A DNA stretch of 64,000 bases from Ophioceras dolichostomum (GCA_003049485.1 PYST01000025.1:62001-126000); one strand, 5' to 3'. Counted from the first letter of the stretch, positions 45,801-59,063 are shown. Translations and numbers: made by a program. The notes: generated by a model not told the origin, from the letters alone.

Positions 45801-46766
45801 GCTCAGCCCATAGAGTCGGACTTCCGCCAAACCGTATACCCAAAAGGGGGAAACTCCTCCTGGCCTCCCTTCCAGGATCCAGATAACCCACCCCTCCCCG
45901 CAGATCTAACGACGACCACGAAGTAAGCCCGGCCCTATACCCCCTCGACCCGATCTTCACACCCAATGAAGCGCCTACTAACAAGCACTGGAACAGAGCC
46001 CATGGAACTTTTCTTTTTTTTTCCCCCGTCTGATATGACTCACGACCAATGACGACATGAGGAGCCCTACTAGCTCGCAGAGTCCCAACGGAAAAGAGAG
46101 GTCTCACCTCACCCCCACATCGCCTGTTCATGCCACGCTACTGCCGTGCGTGTCAGCCCCAGGCCCGAGAAGATGATGCGGCAGGGAGCATCATCCTCCC
46201 CATGCAACCCCGGATGCAAGGACCTTGTAATGGAGTATAAGGATTGTCGGTTTGCTTCGACCTACTGCACTAAGGAGTGACCAACCAGGGTCGCGTTCTG
46301 ACGAGACCCTGGAGGCTTGCTTGACTTGGCTCGGCTCGGGAGGACGGAGTGGCGGCGGCGACGCAAAAAGTGGCGATAGGGGCAGGGGAGACTGGAGACA
46401 CTTAGAGACGGTCGCGACAAGGAAATGACGGGCGACCAGGCAAAAAGGCGGGCGGGCGGGCACCTCGGTTCGGCGCTGGGCAGCCCTATTTGGGGCTACC
46501 TCACAGCAGCCATATGCGCGTCCGCCCCACACTCTCCTGGTCTAACTTCTACGGGGTCCATTCCGCCTCAGTCGCGCATTGGTTCCGCGCTCAGGCTTTT
46601 TGAATCGGTCCTTACACCTCGGGCAGGCTGTGAGGTGGGAACAGAGTCGTCATGTCTATCTGGCCTCGCCTCGACTCGTCGTCGACGCCATATCGGCGTG
46701 ATTATCCATCCGCTACCCCCCGCTCTGCTTACGACATTGCAGCATTAGCAGCATTAGCAGCATCCC

Positions 46767-46853
46767 TTCAACTGTACATATTTACTACCTACATATTTTG
46801 TGCTTCATTTTCAGCAGCCTTAGTTAGCATTACTTCAACTGTACATATTTACT
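46767..46853. repeat. Imperfect direct repeat
   Basis: CTTCAACTGTACATATTTAC with ACTACC occurs twice about 63 bp apart, each followed by TTTTCAGCAGC. It is preceded by three GCAGCATTA units. AT-rich relative to its surroundings. Confidence 0.75.
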
Positions 46854-47411
46854 ACCACATGTTTTCAGCAGCTTTCCCTCGTGTTTTGCTCGTATTTACT
46901 CGTGGGTCCACCTTCACACGAGGCCTCGAACATTACGGAGTATGTGTGCTGGAGCATCATTCCGGGCTGAGAAACCCAATCTGGCAATTATGTCGGCGCT
47001 TTCGATCACGGCGAACGGCCGGGATTGGACCGGTCTACTCGGAGATTCCGGTCTCCTTAGTTTCCACAGCTTCTGCTTACCTACTACTACCTATCCGTAT
47101 CTCGTCGTGATTGGTTGGCCGTTCGCTGTAAGACGTTCGCTGTGAGAGGCTGTACCATCGCACAGGCAAGGATTGGCAGACTAGCAGTAGCAAGGAGGAG
47201 AATTAGTGGTGGTGGCAGCGATGGTAGTTGTATTTAGGAGTTAGGGAGGCGACTGGGGTCAATTTTTGAATTTGATGTTCCCATGAGGCCCTGCCGCCCA
47301 ACCGTTCAACGCTGTTGGTTGGTATGACCACAGCCTGCCCACCACCCGGCCGATGGGAGCGGAGTAGAGGAAGAGAGTGTGGCGCCGACGTCCTCCCGTG
47401 CCCGCCCGCCG

Positions 47412-47454
47412 TCTGTCGACGCCGCCTGTCAACGCCGCCTGTCAACGCCGCCTG
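47412..47454. repeat. 13-bp tandem repeat, about 3 copies
   Basis: CTGTCAACGCCGC-type unit repeated three times with one base change in the first; intergenic. Confidence 0.8.
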
Positions 47455-48731
47455 GCCGACTCTGCATATAGAAACAGCAGCCACCCAGGAAATGCTGTTA
47501 TCTCTCCCTCAGTCCAGGGTTCTGGCTGGCCCATTCCTGCGTTGATTTAATGTCCGGCTCGGCCGCGATCTCGAAAGACGGCCTCATGCTCCGTCCGTCT
47601 GCTATGCGATCGTCCAGGCCAATGTCTGGCCGATCCAACAGGAATAGACGTTGAGGGGGGCAGTGATTGGGCCATTTTAGTTTGGCTCGTGGAGGCAGGT
47701 CATGGAAGCAAGCGAGCCATGGAAGCAAGCCCTGGGAGCCTCCAAGTTTTCGCCCTGCACAGAACCCGCATGTGAGTTCCTCCATGTATGCAATGAGATA
47801 TGCCCGGTATAGGTCGACCTTATCGCCGAACTGCTAATTAGGGCCGAAATCCCCATCCCCAAAGTTCAGGGAAAAAGAGTGCCATTAACGACGGCCATGT
47901 CGGTACAGGCAGGGAGGGACGCAGGTAGGTAGGTAGGTTGGAAGATAGGTAGGAAGATAGGTGGGCAGGTATGCTTGCCACTGTGTCGGTAGCTAGTAGT
48001 ATCCATTGTAGGTAGGTGCGCCCCAGCCCAGTCAGAACTAATATCTTTGTTCGTAGCCTATCCAAACGGTCGTATGCGCCCCTTTTCCCCTTCCTCAAAC
48101 AGACGAAGGTGCAGTCGCAGACGCAGAGTTACCCACCCTTCCAATCCTTTTCCCGAGTACCGTGCTTGCTTGCCCACCTACATTGGCCCTTCCACACATG
48201 CATGGTAGATGATAGGTAAATACCCGTACCTATCAGACAGGCAAGCAGGTAGATGGATGTATGCAGGCCGGTACCTGACCTAGTATTTCCTGCCATTTCC
48301 GGACTCCCAACTCCGTGTTCTTTGCCCCTATCCAGAATCCTTCCATCTCCTCCTCGGCCATCTCTGTGACCTGACCTGTGTGACCTATGCGACCGAAACT
48401 TAGCCCTCGCGAGATCCTCCCTGTGCCAAAAATGAAATCCAATTCTGTCTAGATATGCAGGGGAAAAAACTTAAGAAAAAAGCGGTTTAAAAAGGAGTCA
48501 ACAAATTCGCCCCTGTTCGTTTGCCCCATCCTTCCTTCCCGAACACGCCGCCCTTGATTGACCGGCCGGCCACAGCCCTACTGTACCAAACCAGGGAAAT
48601 GAGAACAGGGGAATCCCTCTCAAAAGGACCATACATCGTCACGCCGTGAACGGTCCCGAGAGCCCCGGCCATCCGGGCCCGGCACGCAACAAAAGCATAA
48701 AAGAGACGAAAATAGCCCCAGGAACCGAGCT

Positions 48732-51693
48732 TCATTGGAAAGGGCCCATGAAGTCGCCCATAATGGAATAGGAATCGCCGGGTGCCCCCTGTCCATGATG
48801 GCCATGATGTTGGTGGTGAACGACGTTCTGCTGTTGTGGACCACCCTGGTGATGATGGGGATGGTGATGCTGCGGGTGCTGCGTGTGTTGCGGGTGCTGG
48901 GGGTGCGCATGCGTGGGAACCACCCCGATCTCCATACTCCCCGGGCCGCCCGGGCCGGTCCCTGCGCCAGAACCTCCAGGGCCAATGGATGCTGCCGCCG
49001 CCGCTGCCGCCGCCGCCGATGACCAGATGACGTCGGACTTGCCAGTGACCACGACGTCCTCAACGTCGTTGGCAACTTGCAAGATTGCCTGCAGAAGCAG
49101 CGAGTCGCTATCGCCGGCGGTCCCAGCAGGAGAGCGTGAGCGATAGTCGGCGGCGGCGTTGGCGGCTCCGCCCAGCCCTGATATCCCACTCATCGCACTC
49201 CCGCGGCGTCCGCTGGGGAAGAAGCCGCCTGAGCGCAGACAGCCAAGGAGGATGCTCAGACCGGTGAACTCCTTGAAATGCAAGACGGAGCAACATGCGC
49301 GATCACGCATTATCCCTACTGCCCGACGAACAGCTGCGAAGAAAGTATCGGCAGACGGGACGCTACTTTCGTACGGCGAAGTTGCAGTTAACGTCGCTGG
49401 CCCCTCTTCGGCACAGTCGCCTCTGCGTAGAGCAAGGATGACGTAGATGGCGGCGATGCTGAAGTCGTCATGGCAAAGATCTAGTAGCCACTGTCGCTGC
49501 TGCTGCTGGCGCGCAGATGTTCCGCCGACGCCGACGCCGAGGGCCGGTGACGGCGACGCTGAGCTCACGCTACCGGTGCGTGCGTCGACCACAATGTTGC
49601 CGGCGGTTGCAGATGGTGACACTGACGACGACGATGTGGCCGCTGTGGCCGCAGGGTCGGCCGCTGCCCAGTGCTGCTGGATGTTCAGGAGGGCCATGCA
49701 AGATTCCATCGTCGCGCGCATCGACTGGTCGTAGCGGGTCGGGTTGGGCCCTCTGGCGAAGGGATGGTGCAGCGCCAATAGGGCGCGGTGGACGAGAACC
49801 CGCAGGAACTGTCGCTGCGCGGCGAGTGTGTGCATCCTGTCGGGCCGGGCATCTCGGCCGGCGGAGAGCACAGCCTCAGCGTCGCGAAGGCGCAGGCGTA
49901 GCCGTTTATCTAGCCTGAGAACGCGGTCGTAGTCCATGCCGCCGCCAACGCCGCCGCTGCTGCCGCCACTGGCGCCACTGGCGCCGCCGGGCTTATTGCT
50001 CGTCCCCTGGCTGCTGATACCGCCGCCACTGCTGTTTGCGGGTGAGTTTGCCGAGGCGACTACCTCATTCAGCAGAGGGAGCAGCTCCGCCAGCCGAGAT
50101 TGGTAAGTTCCGTCTGTATATTCGCCAGAAGGAGCCGGAGCCACACCGCCCCCGCCCCCACCGGCCGCTGGGCCGACCCAGAGGAGGCCGTCGGCAAGCG
50201 GGGTCGGCGCCGGAGCTGGGCCGAAGTCAGCGTCATTGGCGTTGAGAGGGGCCTCGGCGTCCTGCTCGCGGCAATTGGGGGTGGTGCCGGCCCAGAGAGC
50301 AACGTCGAGGTCGAGAAGCTGCACTGTGGTCCACACCCTGTTGCGCTTCTCGGCCTCCAGCTCGTGCATGCCTTGAAACAGCGCCGACGAGCGATGTAGC
50401 TGCAGCGATGATGTGGCTAGACGCACCACGAACGCCATCAGCGACGCGACTTGCCACGAGTTTGTGCCGCGCAGCCCCATCATCTTGGCCATCACCATCG
50501 CGCAGAGAGTGCGGATGGTCGTCAGGGTAGGCGTGATCATGTATTCGGACCTCGAGAAGGAGCTGTGGGCGCCGTCCAGCAGGGTTTCGGTCCACTGCGC
50601 TGGGGTCTGGCCTGTGGCTTCGAGCAGCGCTGCTGGCTGCGCCGCCTGACAACCTAGCGCCAGCACGATGCACAGCTGGGCGAGCCATCCGTCCATCACG
50701 CTGGACGAGTTGGCCCGGTTGGCCCAAAACGCCTCGAGCTCTTGCCGGAAGTTCGGCATGTGCAGCAGCCGGTGCGTGGTCTCGAAGCTGGCTTCATAGC
50801 TGCGGAGGAACAGCTCGGTGATGTTTCGTGGTGGGAGAGAATCCAGGATCTCCTCCCTGCTTGCCGGGAAGGCGTTGCCGCTCGAGAAGGGGAAGTTGGC
50901 GCCGCTAGTCAGCGAAGGGAAAAGATATTTCAGATTCTTGATCTGAGTGTAGCGTGGCTCCCACCGTGGGTCCGTCCCGAACAGGTAGGGGCAAGCCTCC
51001 TCAAACTTTGCATCAGTCAGTTAGCAGTGCTGTTGCCGTTAACCAGGTAGTAAGTAGTGCTGGTAGCTCGCCCGGCCCCGTAGATATCCGACTCACCTCG
51101 CAGGAAACGGTGGCCCAGTGCGAGGCTCCGCTGGCTCGACATCTGCCGTCGCCGGAGCGGTAAAACCAAAGGTAACGATCTCGGGTGCCAACTTGTGACG
51201 AGGCGCGGGTAGATGACGACTCTTGTCGCTCAGAGGAGCGTCCCGATCTCGATGCGGCCGAGGACGCCGGAAGGGCTTGGTAGGTACACTCGTCGGCAGT
51301 GCCGTTGGCGACGCACCGACCGCATGGGGAGTTCTTGTCGCACTTAAGCTTCTTGCGGTGACAGCTCAGACACACAAACACGCGCCGGTTCCGCTTCTGT
51401 GCCCTCGTCTGCTGGCCGTCGGGCCCCCCGGCGCTGCTGCTGTTCGGATCGTTGACGGAGAAGGTTGAGAAGAAACCGGCCGGGGGCGATTCGGATCCCA
51501 TTATGACTCCTTTGCTCTTGCCAGTCCCTCCCAGTAGGGTCAGACTGCGAATGGGGACCCCGGCTGACACCGCCGCAGCTGCCGAAGCTGCTGCTGCCGT
51601 TGCTGCTGCTGATACTGCCGCCGCTCCTGTACCGGGTGCGACCGATAGATAGTGGAAGGAAGCTGCTGATGTGGTGGTTTGTGAGAAGAGCAT
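48732..51693 (-). CDS. Zn2Cys6 transcription factor
   Basis: Gal4-type fungal regulator, 956 residues, exons 51693-51097 and 51005-48732 joined in phase (VSCE-FEEACPYLFG). The binuclear cluster is complete: Cys108, 111, 118, 124, 127 and 136, spacing CX2CX6CX5CX2CX8C, with the RKKLKC linker and a basic RNRRVFVC lead-in. The middle region (MPNFRQELEAFW to RNRVWTTVQLLDLDVALWAG) matches the fungal-specific transcription factor domain with its ELEAEKRNRVWWT-like signature. The N-terminus has a polyalanine tract, and the C-terminus ends in Gly-, Ala- and His-rich runs before GDFMGPFQ. Target genes are not evident; neighbours do not form a cluster. About 5.8 kb of non-genic DNA lies upstream. Confidence 0.93.
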
Positions 51694-51752
51694 TGTCTTT
51701 TTCTGTTGACCTTGGCCCCTATTACCCCTTACCCACGTGTCTCGTCAGTACC

Positions 51753-51826
51753 GAGGTAGGTAGGTAGGTAGGTAGGTAGGTAGGCAGACAGACAGACAAG
51801 TAGATAGGTAGATAGGTAGGTAGGTA
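51753..51826. repeat. GTAG/GACA microsatellite
   Basis: About eight GTAG units, then GACA and GATA variants, then further GTAG units. Just upstream of the Zn2Cys6 start codon (51693), thus in its promoter or leader. Confidence 0.9.
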
Positions 51827-52146
51827 CGTTTGTGCGTCTGACCGGGGCAAACCGCGATTCCCGAATGTGTGACGGATGGATTCCGCCAGGCAGTACCAGG
51901 CAGGAGGGGCCAGGCCGAACACGAGAGAAGCGTCCGGAGGAGCTCTTATGTAAAATTGCCAAGTTCCGTAGTCTACCTTACTACTTACTGCCTTGCATGG
52001 TGCCGACATGCAGCCATCGACGAAGACAAGCTCATAGTTTTAATGCAAGCTTCTTCTCCGCTGCTCCGTTTGCTCACCCCACGCTGCGGCCTGGCTCAAA
52101 GGCTGGCACGACTATTTCGGGGGTGGGTGATGAGAATTTGTGGGAG

Positions 52147-52220
52147 AGGTGTGAGGGTGTGAGGGTGTGAGAGTGTGAGGGTGTGAGAGTGAGAGGGTGA
52201 GAATGAGAGAATGTGGGAGA
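52147..52220. repeat. GTGAGGGT-type repeat
   Basis: Eight-base units GTGAGGGT/GTGAGAGT, decaying to GTGAGA and GAATGAGA. Intergenic purine-rich tract. Confidence 0.8.
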
Positions 52221-53756
52221 GAGATTCTATGTGGAAGGATCCCAGGGGGGGTAGTAGATGGTATGGGACATGGGACATGGGGTCTGGGAGAGCAGTGGAT
52301 GGTGGGAGTAAGTGAAGGGCGTGCGAGAACGGATGACAGAAAGTGTAAGATCCCGAACACTGGAACTCGGCCCCTTTTACCGCCCCTTCATCTGCTTGGG
52401 GGCAATGACGTTTCGACATAGTCTATCCGCGCCGTGTCGGCTTTCCAGAGAATTGATAATGCCGGCGAGCAAGGACATGAGAGGAAGATAGAGATGCAGC
52501 AGAAGAAGGGGGCGATGAGGGGCAGGAAAACTGGCAGGGGTGGGAAAGTAGGGTCGGTGGGACGGTATGTAGGTGAGCAGATAGATGGGCAGCGTGTGGT
52601 GTGGACACACTCAACAGGACGCCACAAGAAGCGGTATTTGGAGCGGGTCGACAGCAGGCCGTTCGCATCCTGGCACCTTCACGCTGGCCGGCCTTAGGAA
52701 GGGGAGCAGGGAGGAAGGCGGAGAAGAACCTTGGGCCAGCCCAGCCCTAACTAACCTCAAGAGCCAATATGTACAACTACGGACAGGGCGGCCCCATGCA
52801 TGCAAGTAGGTGGTGGTAGTATGCACTTGTCGACTGGCCGACACCTCGCAGCGGGTGGGTGGAGGGGAGGTGGGTAGCCAGTAGTGTCATGCCGGCGGAG
52901 GGTACAATGGACGAAGAAGACAAGGATGGGATGAGATGGATGGCTCAGCCTCCACCCAATCCGGTCTTTCAGTGTCCGGATGGGCGCATCTGATGCATTT
53001 GACGGGATGATTTTTGATAGGACGGCTTGCAAAAGCATGTGGGGAGGTGAGAAGGATAAGACGGTGGGAGTGGAGATGCCCTCGTCTTGGTAACACAAGA
53101 AGTAGACGGGCGAGCTAGTGACTCTTTTTCATGTCCGTTCTTGCATGATGAAAGCAACGCAAGCAACGCCGCTATGGCCACGCCCCCGCCCCCTCGCTTC
53201 CTCGCCAGCGGCCACCACCCGAGGGCCGAAGGCAGAGGAATAGGAGAGCGTGAGCCACGGCCAGGGGTGAGGCCCCAGGCCAGAGACAGAGCCAGTGCCA
53301 GAACCCAAGCCAAACAGACAGTGAATTTGGCCCCGGCACTCCAATCCCACTGGCAGGCCAAGTCGGAAAGACCAGACTAGTAATGCCAGCCTTGTAGGGA
53401 CGCCGCTAAGCCCCTGGATGCCCTTAAGGCCTTAAGGTTAAATGCTCTGGGCTGACGACTGACAACGAGGTGGATCGGGTGGAGGAGGGGGTGAGCTAAG
53501 GGTCGAGTCAGCTTGGGTCCTGCGTTGCTAGTGTCTTGCTAGTGCCTTGGTGCCCTGCTCGACTCTGCGAGCGGGCTTGAGCATGACAAGGGACGACGCG
53601 GCTATTTCTACGAATCAGCGCTCATATTTGGCGCCCATACAGCTCGGACCTCTCGGTCAGTCGACCGATTCCGTTGCGTTGTGCTTTGATGGACGGGGGA
53701 AATTTTTTGCCACGTCTCCGGCGCTCCCACTGAATGGGGATAAGAAGCGAAGGAAG

Positions 53757-53812
53757 ATTCCAGGGGATTTCCAGGGATTTCCAGGGATTCCCAGGAAATT
53801 TCCAGGGGATTG
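53757..53812. repeat. GGGATTTCCAG tandem repeat
   Basis: About four 11-bp units of GGGATTTCCAG with minor variation; intergenic. Confidence 0.8.
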
Positions 53813-54489
53813 TCGGGTGAGTGCGAGTGGCTCAGTGGGTGCTGAGACTGTGACTGTACGATAAGATGTAATGACAAAAGGAGAGAAAGAGGCAAATGGC
53901 GAAACCAACGGTGGTGGCAGTGGCACTCCTGGCTTCAGGACAGTGGGCGCGGGGCTCGGAGTACCGTTGGGCGGCGACGAAGCCATCCTCAGTGGCGGGA
54001 GGGGCCGCATCTGTCACGTGCGGGCATACTTTCTCGACCTCGCAAGTTGCATTTCCACAGGCATGTACAGAAGTACCGATCTACCTCCACCTCCCGACCT
54101 ACCAAGGTACCTACCACCTCCCTACCTCTAGGTAAACAGATGCCCACGTCTGCAGCCCGCCACTATCGCCGGTAGACCAGGGCCCTTTTGTCGGAGCTAG
54201 CGCGGCAACATGGTTGGACAGAACGCGAGCCTGCCAACTGAACCTACTGTAGTGTCTGCTGAACGCGGCAGTTTGGGGTATGTGCGGGGGGTGCATTGGG
54301 GACAAGGTGCTTCTAGTTTGGACAGGGGGGGCAGGCACCTACGACGGTGTGGAATAGATGCCTCAGATCTGCCAAGGGACTGTGCATTGGAGGGGAGAGA
54401 GGGTCATGAGGGGGGGAAAGAGGGGAGAGAAACAGAGACACAGGCAACGGTCAATAAGCCGGGTGCAGACGCGCAAGGGAGGAGAGGGG

Positions 54490-54602
54490 NNNNNNNNNNN
54501 NNNNNNNNNNNNNNNNNNNNNNNNNNNNNNNNNNNNNNNNNNNNNNNNNNNNNNNNNNNNNNNNNNNNNNNNNNNNNNNNNNNNNNNNNNNNNNNNNNNN
54601 NN
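54490..54602. other. Assembly gap (113 N)
   Basis: Run of N flanked on the left by GGGAGGAGAGGGG purine-rich sequence. Frames crossing it are not meaningful. Confidence 0.98.
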
Positions 54603-57498
54603 GGGAAGGCCGAAAAATGACAAAAATACCGAAGCAGCATGCATTGGTTATCCGTCTGATGATCAGCCGACTCTCGCACGTCTATTTTCATGATTGCTTG
54701 TCATCCATCGCTCGTCGCTCGTCGTTCGTCTAGCCGTACGTCGAGGAAAATAGCGATATCGGGCAGGTGCATGTATCACCAGTAGTGACCCACGTAGGCC
54801 TTCTCATTTGAAAGGGTGGTGGTTATCCCGGTGATGATGATCATGATGATGAGGAAGATGACGATGATGATTTAGGTATCTGTAGCTTAGGTGGTAATAC
54901 ACAGGCCAAGCATGACATTGTCACTCAAAATGTCTGGAACGCCTCTTGGTGTGCCTGGTGTCGGTTGTGTCGTTGAAGTTGGATTGGTGGTGGGATTGGT
55001 GGTGGTGCGGTGGAGAAGCTTCGAGTTGGGAACTGGTTGGGACGGGCTGGAAAACTTTTTGGGGGTGTGTTGATGCTTCCATGCCAAGAGAGGTGGGGCC
55101 CACATGGCCTGCCGATCCGACAGGGGTCAGATAAACCCTGATCTCCGCCTTTTGTATGGGAAAAATGTCGTTTTTTGAGCTCCAAAATCCAAGCTCAATC
55201 TTCTTGCATGTGGCTTGCATTAGCGTAGGCGGCAGGTGCCCGGGCCGGAGCACTCTCACTGGTCGCCAGAAAGCCTCGCCCACGGGACCCACACCACCAG
55301 AAAGCAGAACCTGCCTCTCGTCTCCTTTTTTCAGCCCCTCCATTGAACCAAACTGGCCCGCCGAACGACCGGATATGTTTGCCCAACTAACGACGCCTGA
55401 TGTCTGATGCTTCGATGAACCCACCAGTAGTCAAGCTTCGAACACAACTGATCCAAGCGAATGCAGTCAGAAGTCAAGAGGGTAAGAGGATGGAGGGAGG
55501 GAGGGATGGAGGGAGGGGGGGGGACAGAGACAAAGAATGGCGGCGGCTTGCGGCGAATTCTCTGGTAATTGGAATCTCCCCGCCTGGTCCGACAACGCGT
55601 TGACGGAGAAAGGCGGAAGGATGGAGGAGAGGAAAACGAGGCCCAATGCTCGAGTTGAGTGAGTCTTCCACTCCCCTGCTCAACTTCTTCCTCCCCCTTC
55701 CCCCTTCTTCCCCCTTCTTCCCCCTTCCCTTTCACCCCCAGGCATCGACCGTCACCGCAGCCCGACTATCCGATCTCTCCCACCTGTCTTCGTCACGCAT
55801 GCAGGCAGCTTTCCAAAGCTCGTGTTGTGAATGGCAGTGGCAGTGCCCATCGAATCGAATCAAATTATCGGAGCGAGCCAACGCGCACACTCTGCCGTCA
55901 TGATGCCTTGATTGCTGCTGTCACTACGAGCTGTGACCATGACAGACGGCTGCTCCGGATGGTGCCCTCCATCTCCTTCTTCTCCCGTCATCTCCTACTC
56001 TCCTTCCTTCTTCAGTCCGCCTGCGCATTCCCGTTCTAACTGGCTCAGCCAGCCATACGAGAAAGCCGTGTGGGATATGGCTTCATAGTTGTTTCATGGA
56101 TGTTGCTCGGTAAGCCCAGCGGCTCCCCGGTGTTCTTGTTTCCCCGGCTTTCACGGCTCCTTTGATATTGCGGACTTTGCGGCATAGCAGGCTTGGTTGT
56201 CCGGATGAAAATCAAGTGCATCTATGTGTTCGATGTGTTCGATACGTTCTGCTCTGATCCCTCCCTCCCTCGTGCATTCCATATGGACTCGCACTCGATA
56301 TCCCCCAGCTACGGCCGCAATATATTCTCCCGTGCACCTACAGGCATTACACTTCTTCACTCCTCTTTCGCATTACAAATCTTCATAGACTCGCCACATG
56401 GCGCCATCATCCCTCCCCAAAGACGCTTTCTGAGGTGCCTTCACAAAACTGCCATCTTGCGGTCGTCCCCGGGTCGAGACCCTCACCGCTCGACACCCCA
56501 CAGACCGTTCGCTCCCTTCTGTGGCGGTGTGATAGACATGCAACTTCCATACGTTGGACCCGAGACGCTTCCTCCGCCGCCCGCATATGTGTATCTCTGG
56601 ATCTCCTTCGTGGCATGGAATCAGCTCTGATGCCAAGTGGCAAAACTGTGAGTTGACGTCTCTCGGGGCGGGAAATCCAACAACTCTCCGACGGACATGT
56701 GCTGGACGGCGACTGCCTTACGTTTGTGAGGCTGGGTTGTGTCTGTACGTCACCCTATCTGACGTATGTCAGCTGCAAGGTTAGCGTGTTCAGGATCAAC
56801 GGTATGTGTGATCCGAGAACCTCGCTCTAGGCTGCCCCCTAGGCAATCCTTTTATTTCTTTCATCAGTTCACGAGGTTGACGAAGAAATCTTCGTCGGGA
56901 AACTAGGAGAATATGAAAGAGCTGGCTTCAATTAGAGCCAGTTTTCGGGATTGAATGCCGGAGCCGGTTTTCCCAGGAGTGCGGGGGAATTGCTGAAGCG
57001 GGATGCCCGGAGGCCGCTCCTCCGCCCTCTAGACGCCGAAAGGTGTCAATCCAGGTAGACTTTTATATCTTGTTTCTTCCTCGACGAGCCTAATAGGAAC
57101 AGGATGTGCTCGGATTGCTTTCAGCCTCCACCTTGCCGGGCGGACAACTTAGTTATGAACCTAAGCCATGAAGCCATGAAGCCATGGGCCGAGCTGGCTC
57201 GATGTGCCGTTTGTTTCTAAAGAGAAAAACTGCCATTCTCCCTCCCAGCCTCTCCAGCCTCTGCGCTGCTGCTGAAATGAATCTAGGGAAATACGGTAAG
57301 AACGCGGTAAGCCATACAATCCAACGCGCCGTCAATTGACCACTACCCGCCTTCTTCTGCTGGTATATGAAGGGCATTTGGTAGGTGACGCCGCCGTCTC
57401 CTTGTCTAGCATAGAGGTAGTAAACAGCGCTGCATTTTGTAACTCTATCTTTTCACGGTAGCACTGCATTCGACTTCTCGCGACTCTGCTCTGCCGCG

Positions 57499-59063
57499 AT
57501 GAAGTATTCCTCACTTCTTTTCGTCGCGTCCGTCGTCGCGCCAGGGCTGCTCGCCTCGGCTCAGAATCTGAGAGACTCGGCATCTGTGGACGAAAGAGAC
57601 TCCAGCATTGTCCGGGACGGCTCCAGGCTGCTTCTCAACGGGAAACCGTGGAGGGCCGTTGGGCCGAACGTTTACTGGCTTGGACTCGACGAGAACGTGA
57701 CTCCTCCCAAGGGAGAGCCATTCCATGCGCCACTGAAGGCGAGCTATCCTACGAGGGGCCGTATTACAGATGCGATCGCCACAGTCAAGGCTCTAGGCGG
57801 GACCATGATTCGAAGTCACACTCTCGGGGTGAGCACGGGCAACCCCTTAAGCATCATGCCAACATTGGGTGCTGTAAATGGCGATGCATTCGGCCCAATC
57901 GACTTTGCCGTCTGGCAGGCGCGACAGTACGGTCTCAGGCTGCTCGTGCCCTTGACCGACAACTTTGTAAGCCGAACCCGCCGGTAGTGAGACAGATTAG
58001 TCCGATGTGAATAGGATTATGGAAAACACAGCTGATCTGTTGATCAAGGACTACTACCATGGGGGCAAATACAACTTTCTGCGGTGGCATGGCTTCAACC
58101 TGCGTCAGAACCCAGACTCGACCAACCCACGGGTACAGCAATTCTACACCAACGGGACCATAGTGGCGTCTTTCAAAGACTACGTTCGGAAGCTGCTGAC
58201 CCATGTCAACCCGCTCACGAACCTCACCTACGCGGAGGATCCCACCATCTTCGCCTATGAAACTGGCAACGAGTTGTGTGGGCCCGTGTGGGGAGACCTG
58301 AACGTCCCGGCAGCCTGGGTCGCCGAAATAGCAGGATTCGTCAAGGAGATCGCACCGAACAAACTGGTGGTTGATGGCACGTATGGCGTTAACCGGACTC
58401 ATTTGACTATCCCTGAAGTGGATATCTTCTCCGACCATTTCTATCCTGTCAGCATCAACAAGCTCCGGGGGGATCTAGAGCTGGGTACGACTACCTCCTT
58501 GCCTTTCTATGCATACGTCGCCCGCTATGTCACTCCTTGCCTCTTTTCCTGTCCCCTGAGCCTGGGCTCGTGCCACCACATCCTCGGCATCCTCACTAAC
58601 AGCACGCCTCTTGATGGCTGGCCAGTCGCGTCAGTGAACAAGGCATACTACGCTGGCGAGTATGACTGGGTGGGTAGCCGATCATCCACGGGCGACGCCT
58701 CACTCGCAGCATGGTTTAATGCCATCCGGGCCAGCCCCGCTGCCGTTGGCGACTCGCTTTGGAGTCTTTTCGGCCGCAACTTGCCAGACTGTAAGGTATG
58801 TATGGATGAGGCAAGGCCTCCCTCCCCTCCCACTTCCGAGATAGATCCTCATTGTAGTAACTGAGTGCCTCCAATAGACATTCGTGAACCACAGCGACGG
58901 CTTGACCCTCCACTACGGTAACCCGTCCAACACGGCTCAGACCAACGAGACGATTCGGCGCATCCGGCAGCACTGGCTGAAATGGGCACACGGGGTCGAC
59001 GTTCGCATCACGGAGGCACTGCCCGAAGTACCGTGCCCCGCTCCGGAGCGGCCGTCGGGATAG
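57499..59063 (+). CDS. Secreted GH5 mannanase-like glycoside hydrolase
   Basis: Secreted enzyme of glycoside hydrolase family 5, probably cleaving beta-mannan; substrate is inferred. Exons 57499-57966, 58049-58484, 58626-58795 and 58878-59063 give 419 residues. Residues 1-21 are a signal peptide (MKYSSLLFVASVVAPGLLAS). Motifs: NGKPWRAVGPNVYWLGLDEN, IRSHTLGVSTG, then over the first junction LTDNF-DYYHGGKYNFLRWHG. The acid/base is Glu231 in ETGNELCGP and the likely nucleophile Glu313 in YYAGEYDW. The third intron is inferred from homology: although the frame stays open, removing 58485-58625 joins GDLEL directly to VASVNKAYY. Several N-glycosylation sites (NLT, NRT, NHS, NET). Confidence 0.9.

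Larger units (their letters stand above)
45801..48731. other. 2.9-kb intergenic region, no supported gene
   Basis: Tail-to-tail region between the BTB and Zn2Cys6 genes. It holds an imperfect direct repeat at 46767-46853, a 13-bp triplet repeat at 47412-47454 and TACCTA/GTAGG-rich sequence near 47920-47965. No coding frame with recognisable features. Confidence 0.5.
51694..57498. other. 5.8-kb gene-free region with assembly gap
   Basis: No supported coding sequence; open frames are short, overlap on both strands and are rich in simple repeats. It contains GTAG microsatellites (51753-51826), GTGAGGGT repeats (52147-52220), GGGATTTCCAG repeats (53757-53812) and an N gap (54490-54602). It holds the promoters of the Zn2Cys6 regulator and of the GH5 gene; a non-coding transcript is possible but not shown. 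Confidence 0.5.

Noticed and set aside
54358..54693. Frames running across the N gap
   Set aside because: Ns translate as unknown; nothing on either side is recognisable.
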